Assembly: GCA_050289625.1 (NCBI GenBank) | Contig: JBNKGC010000120.1 | Location: 1 to 18,086, forward strand | Reading direction: 5' to 3' | Source of the DNA: NIC37A-2 sp050289625 | GTDB lineage: Bacteria > Myxococcota_A > Polyangia > Polyangiales > Polyangiaceae | Length of the DNA: 18,086 nucleotides | Shown: positions 1 to 6,440 of the stretch, in pieces | Position numbering within the stretch: position 1 is the stretch's first letter | Layout of the letters: every line of letters begins with the position of its first letter | Position numbers and translations under genes: made by a program | The notes under the pieces: generated by a model | Database searches by the model: none | What the model was told of the DNA's origin: nothing | Seen by the model: the letters and a program-made list of their open reading frames with translations, nothing else

Positions 1-11
1 CAATTTTTCTG

Positions 12-154
12 GGGTCTTTGACAAAGACCCGCCTCGCCGCTGCGCAGCGAGGCGCCCCAAAACCGCTTCGCGGGAAGAGCACGGCGAGTTTTTCGCCGGG
101 AACTAGCCTACCGCTGCGCGGCAATATCGCACCCCAAGATCGCTCTGCGGAGCG
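12..154. repeat. Cluster of short GC-rich palindromes
   Basis: Six hairpin-forming palindromes are packed into about 140 bp downstream of the protease gene. They are GGGTCTTTG-a-CAAAGACCC (12-30), an imperfect GCCTCGC...GCGAGGC stem containing the perfect palindrome CGCTGCGCAGCG (31-53), CCGC-ttc-GCGG (63-73), CGGCGA-N5-TCGCCG (82-98), CCGC-tgc-GCGG (111-121) and CGCTC-tgcg-GAGCG (141-154). No T-run follows them on either strand, so they are not standard intrinsic terminators, although some may still act as a 3' end for the minus-strand protease transcript. No convincing gene is seen in 1-251. The cluster could be a dispersed intergenic repeat, but no second copy occurs in this window. Confidence 0.55.
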
Positions 155-251
155 TTGCTGGCGAGATTGACGCCTTCCCACGGCTGGTCAGTGGGGGCCT
201 ACACGACGGAGAGCCAATCAACGCACGTGGTTCCCGCTTCCGGGGGAGCCG

Positions 252-1844
252 CTACTTTGCGCGCGGGCGGTGCGAGATGCGGATGGCGGGTTCCCCATCC
301 AGGCGTCCCATGCTGAGCCTGAGCTCTCGGTCCTTCCATCTCCAAGAGTAGATTGCCACGGCATGTCCCTTGCGGAGGCAACCGACCAAATCGGACTCGC
401 ACTTGGCTGGCATCACGTAGCGGAGTCGCCGCGCGCGCCCGTAGCGGGCCTCGTAGTGTCGCTTCAGCTTGGCGAAGCGCTCCTTCCACAGAGCCGAGAG
501 TCGCTTCGACGGCTCGTGAATCAAGTCGACTCGGCACAGCTTGTCCCCGCAGTAACGCAGGTCCACCTCGACTTCGATCGAGAGTTCCTTGGCGGGGCCA
601 CTGCAGTGGAAGCCGGTCGAGGTCTTTTCGAACTCGTACTCCTCCATTTCGCAGGCTCGGCGCGCCTGATTCACCTTGCTTCCTAGCCGGAAGCCGGCCG
701 CGTACTGGGGCGACGCCTTGACCGGGACCCCATCGGGGTGCTGTTTGCCGAAAGTGTGCTTCGGCGCTTGCACCTGTCGCGCGGAACGGCCGAGAGCCTC
801 GAGCAGGAACGGCGAACGGTGCGCGAGCTCGTCATCGAGGCTGAGCGCGCGCTTCGCCAGACCTTTCGCCTGCCTGCGCGACGCCTGCCAGGAGCCTCCC
901 TCGAGGACGTAGCGTACGACCGACTCGTTCCAGTAGTGCGCCGCCAGAACCGCGAGAAAGTCTGCGTCGTCCTTGTTGCCGGCGTAGGCCAATTTGGCCT
1001 TCTCACGAAAGTCTCCCGAATCGCGCTCTTCAATCTTGGCGATGGCGCTGCGAAGGGTGGACTCTTCGGCGATGCGGGCGACCAAGGCGGCTGCCGCGTA
1101 GTCACTGGGGCCCGTTTTCTCGAGGCGTTTGCTCTCGCGCATGAGCCGCTTCGTGCCGAGGACGCGTGTGCGAAATTTCTTGGCGATGAGCTCCAGCGAC
1201 ACGGCGTGCGCCAAGCCCTGCGCTCCCTTTTCTGGGTCGGCGCCGCGCACGACGATGCCGACCAGGTTGTCGTGATCGTCGATCACCGGGCCGCCGGAGT
1301 TACCGGGGTTGACCGAAATACCGAGCTGGAGATCTCCGGTTTCGAGTGTGCCAGCCACGACGCCGCGATTGGACTGGGGGTGCTTGTTGCGCGCGTCGAG
1401 CGGGTAACCGACGGCAAACACGGTCTGGCGCACGGAAAGCTCGGGCGGGTTCTCCGGCAGCGGCAGAACGTCGTCGTGATCACCCGGGATGAGCAAGAAC
1501 GCGATGTCGTGTTTCTTGCTCGAGTACAGGACGCGAGCCGGGTACGCCTTGTCCGTTTCCGGCTCCTTGACGACGAGGAGGCGAGCACCTTCGACCACGT
1601 GGGCGGCTGTGACGATGATCCCGTCACGAGTCAACTTGACCCCCGAGCCGTGCCCCGAGTTGGCGAAGGCGAGGCGCACTTTGCGACGCTGCTCGGTGCG
1701 GACTTCGGTCATCTCCACGCCGCCGACCGCCAGGATCTTTACCGTGGCGCGGTCCACTTTGGAGTACTTCACCGCAGCGTGAGACGACGAAGCGGTCAGG
1801 AAAACGGTGAAAAGAGTGACGAAGGCAAGAACGGCGCGGAACAT
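252..1844 (-). CDS. Secreted trypsin-like (S1C-type) serine protease with unknown C-terminal region
   Basis: This is a predicted exported serine peptidase of 530 residues. The ATG at 1844 is chosen because it begins a clear Sec signal peptide (hydrophobic stretch from MFRAVLAF, ending SSSHAA at about residue 24) and has GGAG about 11 nt upstream. A longer in-frame reading from a TTG at 1925 would bury that signal. The catalytic triad is visible: His82 in TAAHVV, Asp113 in KKHDIAF and Ser183 in GNSGGP, as in the HtrA/DegP-type trypsin fold. Beyond about residue 215 there is no recognisable PDZ domain. Instead there are about 310 residues, first Ala/Arg/Lys-rich and helical-looking, then a four-to-six-cysteine segment near residues 400-500 (RRACEMEEYE, FHCSG, RYCGDKLC, AKCESDLVGC). 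It lies 81 nt downstream of miaA on the same strand and may share its transcript. A periplasmic or extracellular quality-control or processing role is inferred. The substrate is unknown. Confidence 0.85.
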   Translation of the reverse strand: MFRAVLAFVTLFTVFLTASSSHAAVKYSKVDRATVKILAVGGVEMTEVRTEQRRKVRLAFANSGHGSGVKLTRDGIIVTAAHVVEGARLLVVKEPETDKAYPARVLYSSKKHDIAFLLIPGDHDDVLPLPENPPELSVRQTVFAVGYPLDARNKHPQSNRGVVAGTLETGDLQLGISVNPGNSGGPVIDDHDNLVGIVVRGADPEKGAQGLAHAVSLELIAKKFRTRVLGTKRLMRESKRLEKTGPSDYAAAALVARIAEESTLRSAIAKIEERDSGDFREKAKLAYAGNKDDADFLAVLAAHYWNESVVRYVLEGGSWQASRRQAKGLAKRALSLDDELAHRSPFLLEALGRSARQVQAPKHTFGKQHPDGVPVKASPQYAAGFRLGSKVNQARRACEMEEYEFEKTSTGFHCSGPAKELSIEVEVDLRYCGDKLCRVDLIHEPSKRLSALWKERFAKLKRHYEARYGRARRLRYVMPAKCESDLVGCLRKGHAVAIYSWRWKDRELRLSMGRLDGEPAIRISHRPRAK

Positions 1845-1925
1845 GGCGGTGTGATCTCCAGGCGGGTGTGGAGAGTAGGTCCTAGAGTAGGGCGCTGACG
1901 ACTTCGCCATCAAGCCCCGGGTCAA

Positions 1926-2882
1926 TCAACGCGACGGAACACCGCTTTTCCGGTCGGTTGGCACCCCGGCAAGCAGGGCATCGAGCCGGGCCTCCGTAAT
2001 TTCGTCCGGGGACAGCCAGGTCACCGGCTCGTCGCGCAACCAGGTGCGCTGCCTGCGGGCGAAGACCCGGGTCGCTCGATAGACGGTTTGTTCCAGCGTC
2101 TCGGTATCGAGCGGGGCCTCGCCTTCCAGTGCCTCGCGAATCTGGCGGTAACCCACGGCGCCCATGGGGCGGCTCTCGCCGAATCCTCGCGCGAGAAGGG
2201 TCCGGACCTCGTCGATCCAGCCAGAACGAAACATCCCTTGGCAGCGCTCGAGAATGCGCGCGTCGAGGGTTGCGGGCGGGTGGGCGAGGCCCAGCAGAGT
2301 GGCCCGATGGAGCGGCTCGCGGAAGCCATGCTCCTCTTGCAGTGCGCTCAGCGGGCGACCACTCAGCTGATGGACTTCGAGAGCGCGGCTGACGCGGACG
2401 AAGTCGTTGGGGTGAAGCCGCGTGGCGCTCACGGGATCCACTTCGGACAGCATCCGATGAAGCGCGTCGCGTCCATTCAGCTCGGCGATGCGGGTGTGCT
2501 CGCGCCTGATGTCGGGGTCGCCGGGGGGAGCATCGGCGAGGCCGAAGAGGAGCGCGCGAACCCAGAGGAACGTTCCCCCGCAGACGATGGGGCGCCTTCC
2601 TCGGGCGCGGATCTCGGTCAAGGTTTCCGTCGCCAACTCCGCCCACCGGGCAGCCTCCAGGGCTTCGGTGGGCTCGACGATGTCGATCAGGTGATGTGGG
2701 GCTCGCGCCAGCTGCTCGGTCGTTGGCTTCCCGGAGCCGACGTCGAAGTGTCGGTACACCTGAACGCTGTCTGCGCTGACCACTTCGCCGTCACAACGCT
2801 CCGCCAGGCGCACGGCCAGCTCGGTCTTGCCCGAAGCCGTGGCACCGACCACGACGAGCAGGGGCAGTTCGTCTGCGCTCAC
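1926..2882 (-). CDS. miaA: tRNA dimethylallyltransferase MiaA
   Basis: MiaA transfers a dimethylallyl group from DMAPP to N6 of A37 in tRNAs that read UNN codons, giving i6A37. The 318-residue product has the family hallmarks: an N-terminal P-loop GATASGKT at about residues 13-20, the SADSVQVYR motif (ADSxQvYr in the family) near 37-45, GKPT at about 51, and DFVRVSRALEV in the middle, where the family has the N-D-xRRxxRALEV pattern. The C-terminal part has the GAVGYRQI and ARRQRTWLR motifs that contact tRNA. The usual GGTGLY motif reads GGTFLW here, a mild variant. Length is normal for the family. The start is a GTG at 2882 and no in-frame ATG fits better. The gene follows the acyltransferase gene by 63-64 nt and precedes the protease gene. 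In many bacteria miaA sits beside mutL. Here mutL is about 3.5 kb upstream on the same strand. Confidence 0.96.
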   Translation of the reverse strand: MSADELPLLVVVGATASGKTELAVRLAERCDGEVVSADSVQVYRHFDVGSGKPTTEQLARAPHHLIDIVEPTEALEAARWAELATETLTEIRARGRRPIVCGGTFLWVRALLFGLADAPPGDPDIRREHTRIAELNGRDALHRMLSEVDPVSATRLHPNDFVRVSRALEVHQLSGRPLSALQEEHGFREPLHRATLLGLAHPPATLDARILERCQGMFRSGWIDEVRTLLARGFGESRPMGAVGYRQIREALEGEAPLDTETLEQTVYRATRVFARRQRTWLRDEPVTWLSPDEITEARLDALLAGVPTDRKSGVPSR

Positions 2883-2945
2883 GCCGCTCTTGTAGAAGAC
2901 CGCCGCGGGGCGACCAAGGGCTCTGTCGTTTTCCGAGCGGTGGCT

Positions 2946-4100
2946 TCAGTCGGCGATCGCAACGCGCGCTCGGCGTTCCGAGCGGACGGAGGCGCCCTGT
3001 GACGTGAACGGCAGCTCGAAAAAGCGAGAGAACACCCAGGCCGCAGCACACATGAGCGGCGTGAACCCCACGAGGAGGGCGACGTAGGTTGCGTTCGCGC
3101 TGAGAGGCGTACGAGGGATGAGCCACTCGGCTGCCTTCAAGAAGGGGTGTTGAAGGAGATAGAGGCTGTAGGAAAACCCACCCAGGGCGACCATCCAACG
3201 GTTCGCCAAGAGCTCCCGGATCCGCTCGAACGGGCTTCCCTGCCGGGACGCCTGAACACACGCGTTGACGAACGAAAAAGCGAACAGGCTGCTTGCGAGA
3301 TCGATCGCCGGGTAGGGGAGGAAACTGAGCCACGGCCTGTGGACGAGGAGCACCAACCCCAACCCGAGGAGCGACAAGAGGCCCCACGGAGCGCGGTCGC
3401 GCCACCACGAGTTTTCGAAGCGCGGCGACAGCGCGATGGTCGCTCCCGTCATGCCGAGAGCGAAGCTGCCGAGGAACCAAGGACACGCCCAGTACCACTC
3501 GCCGCCCCAGGCGAAGAGGTTCGGAAGGGAGCCGACGACCCAAGCCAGGACGATGACCACCCCGAGTCCGAAGCGGCGAGCGAGTGGCAGCAAGAGCAAC
3601 GAGAAGACGAAGTAGATGTGCCACTCCGTCGGAATGCTCCACATAGGCCCGTTGATTCGAAACGCCCAGTCTTCGCTGAAGTTGTGAACCAGGAGCAGGT
3701 GGGAAACGACCACGTCCGAATCGAGTGCGCGCTCGACGGGGGACTGAGTGATCGTGTCCTTGGCCCACACCGCGACCAGCGAGAGCGCGAGTGCAGCGTA
3801 GTAGGGAGGAAGGATGCGGCGGGCGCGCCGGAAAGCGAACTGACCGAGTGTTCCCTTGAGAGGCATGCCTTCGCGCTTCGCCACCGGAATCATCAAGCTG
3901 AACCCGGACAGCACGATGAAGAACACGACAGGTACGTGCCCGAGAGAAAACAGCCCGCGAATCGCGTCCAGCGCCGGAGCCATTGGCGTGTCGGTGTGGC
4001 GCGGCATCCCTTCGTCGAGGACCATGCCCTCGTGAAAGATCAGGACGTAGAACGCGCAGATGCCGCGAAGCCCGTCCAGGAAATGCAGGCGCTGGTTCAC
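2946..4100 (-). CDS. Acyltransferase 3 (OafA-like) integral membrane protein
   Basis: This is a predicted multi-pass membrane O-acyltransferase of the Acyltransferase 3 family, which acetylates or acylates surface sugars or other envelope molecules. The family signature is clear at the N-terminus: RLHFLDGLRG followed by FHEG (the conserved Arg...His pattern), then the second helix with VVFFIVLSGFSLMIPV. About ten hydrophobic segments follow, for example LLLLPLARRFGLGVVIVLAWVV and LLSLLGLGLVLLV. There is no C-terminal SGNH domain. The GTG at 4100 is preferred because it starts MNQRLHFLDG, the usual N-terminus, and the codons just upstream (TGT, GCA, AAA, TCA, GGA) lose the G/C-ending bias. In-frame ATGs at 4178 and 4238 would give 410 or 430 residues and cannot be excluded. 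It is divergent from phoD. The substrate is unknown, because no polysaccharide cluster is next to it. Confidence 0.88.
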   Translation of the reverse strand: MNQRLHFLDGLRGICAFYVLIFHEGMVLDEGMPRHTDTPMAPALDAIRGLFSLGHVPVVFFIVLSGFSLMIPVAKREGMPLKGTLGQFAFRRARRILPPYYAALALSLVAVWAKDTITQSPVERALDSDVVVSHLLLVHNFSEDWAFRINGPMWSIPTEWHIYFVFSLLLLPLARRFGLGVVIVLAWVVGSLPNLFAWGGEWYWACPWFLGSFALGMTGATIALSPRFENSWWRDRAPWGLLSLLGLGLVLLVHRPWLSFLPYPAIDLASSLFAFSFVNACVQASRQGSPFERIRELLANRWMVALGGFSYSLYLLQHPFLKAAEWLIPRTPLSANATYVALLVGFTPLMCAAAWVFSRFFELPFTSQGASVRSERRARVAIAD

Positions 4101-4461
4101 GCATCCTGATTTTGCGAGCGTCGCCTTCGAACACGCAAGAGCCGAATCGAACTTCGGCCGCGTGGTCCGTGTCGCCATGGTTTCGCTCGAGTCGACCGTT
4201 CCTGCGCGGGGCGGCGCGATGGCGCACGGCGCGCTCATAACAATCAACTACTGAGCTTGGATTGGTTTCGCATGACTTGCGCGTAACGCAAAAGGGCGAG
4301 TGCGCGAACTGGCATGGCGGTGACGGCTGACTGGGAAGAGAACCCGAGCGACCATCGTTCAGGCACGAATTCGGGGCCCGAGCAGCTGTTCTTGCGGAAA
4401 ATCGTGCTCGCAGACGATTTTGTCATCGGATTTGCAAGGTCCCTTGGCATGGTCGGGGGCC
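4101..4461. promoter_or_regulatory. Divergent intergenic region between acyltransferase and phoD
   Basis: This 361-bp stretch separates the divergent acyltransferase and phoD genes, and it must carry promoters for both unless the acyltransferase starts at an upstream ATG (4178 or 4238). It is visibly less GC-rich than the flanking genes (for example AACAATCAACTACTGAG near 4240). I could not identify a convincing sigma-70 -35/-10 pair on either strand. Its most obvious structured element is the 4398-4421 dyad, listed separately. No small gene is supported here. Confidence 0.5.
4398..4421. promoter_or_regulatory. Candidate operator: perfect 8+8 bp dyad upstream of phoD
   Basis: A perfect inverted repeat, AAAATCGT, an 8-nt spacer (4406-4413), then ACGATTTT, lies 40 bp before the preferred phoD start codon. 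The arms are AT-rich in a GC-rich genome. The spacing matches binding by a dimeric regulator about two helical turns long. As RNA the stem would be weak, so a DNA-binding site is more likely than a terminator. The regulator is unknown. It is not a recognisable PhoB box. Confidence 0.5.
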
Positions 4462-6219
4462 GTGACTTCGGACCGATTCCTCAGTCGTCGTCACCTCCTC
4501 CGAGGTGCGGCGGCTTCTTCACTGATTCCGCTTCTTTCGGCCAATCTGCTGTCGTGCTCGACGAACTCCGGCGGGGGCAACAACAAAGGGGGAACGTTGG
4601 ATCTGGATCCGAGCGCGCCGCTGCCTCCTCACTTTCCGTACGGCGTGGCTTCGGGTGATCCCCTGACCGATCGAGTGGTCATTTGGACGCGCGTCCTCCC
4701 CGACGAGGAGGGCGAGGTGGAGCTCTCGTGGCAGGTTGCCCTCGACGCTCGTTTCGAAGACCTGGTCGTCCAGGGCGGCGGCACGACGACGGCGGCGGTC
4801 GACTACACCGCGAAGGTGGACGTCGAGGGTCTCGAGCCTGGCACGACCTACTACTACCGTTTTCTCCACGCGGGCGAGTCGTCCCCGGTGGGACGGACGC
4901 TCACGCTGCCGGCGGGATCGCCGGGGCGCGTGACCTTGGCAGTGGTTTCCTGCGCGAGCTTCCCTTCCGGGTTGTTCCACGTGTACCGCGAGGTCGGTGC
5001 GCTCGACATCGATGCCGTGCTGCACCTCGGCGATTACATTTACGAGTACGGGATGGGAGAATTCGGCACGGAAACCGCCGTCGCCCTCGATCGAGTCCCC
5101 GATCCCGAGGTGGAGGTGACCACGCTCGACGGATACCGCCGTCGGTACGCGCAATACCGAAGGGATCGTGACCTTTCGAACTGTCATGCGGCACACCCGT
5201 TCATTTGCGTGTGGGACGATCACGAGGTGGCGAACGATGCCTATCGCGACGGTGCCCAAAACCACAGCGCGACGGAGGAAGGTGACTTCGAGGTGCGCAA
5301 ACGCGCTGCCCTGCGGGCGTACTTCGAGTGGATGCCAATTCGCCCTCCGCAAAATGAAGAGGAGATCTACCGGCTCTTCTCGTTCGGCGACTTGGTCGAT
5401 CTCGTCATGCTCGATACGCGCCACGTGGGGCGGGACCGACAGATCTCGTACGGCGATTTCATGACGACTGATGGAATCGACGTCGAGGCGGCGCGCGAGG
5501 CCATCGCGGAAGGGGAACGCACGATGCTGGGTGCCGACCAGAAGGAATGGCTTCGACAGCGACTCGAGGGAGCCACAGCGCGGTGGCAGGTCCTCGGGCA
5601 GCAGGTGCTGTTTGGCCGTTACGAGTTGCCCGCGGAGTTCGTTTCGCTGCTCGACCCGGAAAACCTGGGCGACGACGCGATCGACCAAGGCACTCGAGTG
5701 GTTCTCAGCGCCGCCATCGCTTCGGACAAGGCTCCCCAAGACCGCACGGCAGAGGAGCAAGCTCTGCTGGACGAGACCTTGCCCTACAACCTGGATGCTT
5801 GGGACGGATACCCCGCCGAGAGAGACGAGATTTTGGATCTGGCAAGTAGCCTGGGCAGTCGGCTCATCGTGCTTGCCGGAGACACCCACAACGCCTGGGC
5901 GTCGACACTGACCAGCTCGAGCGGCAGCGTCGTGGGCGCGGAGTTCGGCACACCGAGCGTGACCTCCCCCGGGCTCGAAGGAATCCTGGGCGCTGGCGTT
6001 GCGACCCTGTTCGAGGAGGTCGCTCTCCGGCTCGTGCCCGAACTTTCTTACGTGAACCTCCGGAACCGCGGCTACCTGTGGGTGGAGTTCGAACCGGACC
6101 GCGTCGCAGCGGAGTTTCGCTTCGTCGACTCAGTGACCGAGGTCGAGTATTCCGTGGCGGACGAACTCACGGAGCGGATGACCATCGATTCGGACCTGAC
6201 TTTGGCGCGCGTGACCTGA
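4462..6219 (+). CDS. PhoD-family alkaline phosphatase/phosphodiesterase, Tat-exported (putative lipoprotein)
   Basis: This is a predicted exported metallophosphoesterase of the PhoD family, which releases phosphate from phosphomono- and diesters outside the cytoplasm. The preferred start is the GTG at 4462 (585 residues). It places the twin-arginine motif SRRHLLRG at residues 8-15, followed by a short hydrophobic stretch ending LLSC, so Cys32 could be a lipidation site. In-frame TTG codons at 4420, 4432 and 4444 would add up to 14 residues and overlap the upstream dyad. After a Gly/Asn linker comes the PhoD N-terminal Ig-like domain (GVASGDP, RVVIWTR, YYYRF, about residues 61-150), then the catalytic domain: HLGDYIYEYG, VWDDHEVANDAYRDG, LDTRHVGRDR, WQVLGQQVL, VLAGDTHNAW and EFGTPSVTSPG. 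All core metal-ligand motifs appear present. It ends just before a strong terminator. Phosphate scavenging is inferred. No pst/pho genes are adjacent. Confidence 0.93.
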   Translation: MTSDRFLSRRHLLRGAAASSLIPLLSANLLSCSTNSGGGNNKGGTLDLDPSAPLPPHFPYGVASGDPLTDRVVIWTRVLPDEEGEVELSWQVALDARFEDLVVQGGGTTTAAVDYTAKVDVEGLEPGTTYYYRFLHAGESSPVGRTLTLPAGSPGRVTLAVVSCASFPSGLFHVYREVGALDIDAVLHLGDYIYEYGMGEFGTETAVALDRVPDPEVEVTTLDGYRRRYAQYRRDRDLSNCHAAHPFICVWDDHEVANDAYRDGAQNHSATEEGDFEVRKRAALRAYFEWMPIRPPQNEEEIYRLFSFGDLVDLVMLDTRHVGRDRQISYGDFMTTDGIDVEAAREAIAEGERTMLGADQKEWLRQRLEGATARWQVLGQQVLFGRYELPAEFVSLLDPENLGDDAIDQGTRVVLSAAIASDKAPQDRTAEEQALLDETLPYNLDAWDGYPAERDEILDLASSLGSRLIVLAGDTHNAWASTLTSSSGSVVGAEFGTPSVTSPGLEGILGAGVATLFEEVALRLVPELSYVNLRNRGYLWVEFEPDRVAAEFRFVDSVTEVEYSVADELTERMTIDSDLTLARVT

Positions 6220-6320
6220 AACGTTCCGTTCAGCGCAGGGCGTCGACGGCGGCCGCGCGTCCGAAATCCTTGGCGGCGGGCGGTCTAGAGCGCCGATCGG
6301 TTCGCCTTCCGGGCGCCTGC

Positions 6321-6357
6321 AAAACCGCCCCCACCTCTTCTCGAGGGGGCGGTTTTT
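6321..6357. terminator. Bidirectional intrinsic terminator between phoD and mutL
   Basis: A perfect 12-bp inverted repeat has left arm AAAACCGCCCCC at 6321-6332 and right arm GGGGGCGGTTTT at 6345-6356, with a 12-nt loop. It gives a GC-rich stem flanked by As on one side and five Ts on the other (6353-6357). It lies about 100 bp beyond the phoD stop and 84 bp beyond the mutL stop, exactly where two convergent transcripts need to end. The A/T flanks let it work on both strands. Confidence 0.9.
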
Positions 6358-6412
6358 GCCTGCTCGGCTTCGGCGCGCTGCACGAATCGGCGCTCCAGTT
6401 GCTTGTTTGGTC

Positions 6413-6439
6413 GCGACAAACCGGCAAACCGCTTGTCGC
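6413..6439. repeat. Inverted repeat just after the mutL stop
   Basis: GCGACAA (6413-6419) and TTGTCGC (6433-6439) form a 7-bp stem with a 13-nt loop, starting 1 nt after the mutL stop codon on the minus strand. No T-run follows. It may be a stabilising 3' hairpin for the mutL message upstream of the main terminator, or it may be chance. Confidence 0.3.
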
Positions 6440-6440
6440 T

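Noticed and set aside
738..1898. 386-codon open frame on the plus strand opposite the protease gene
   Set aside because: It is an antisense shadow of a GC-rich gene. It has no family motif or start context, while the minus strand has a signal peptide and a full catalytic triad.
4420..4437. Possible Pho box (TTGTCAT then TTTGCAA, 11 bp apart)
   Set aside because: The first half fits CTGTCAT at six of seven positions, but the second half does not fit. It is not enough for a PhoB site.
4519..5889. 456-codon open frame on the minus strand opposite phoD
   Set aside because: It is an antisense shadow. The PhoD motifs on the plus strand are complete across the same bases.
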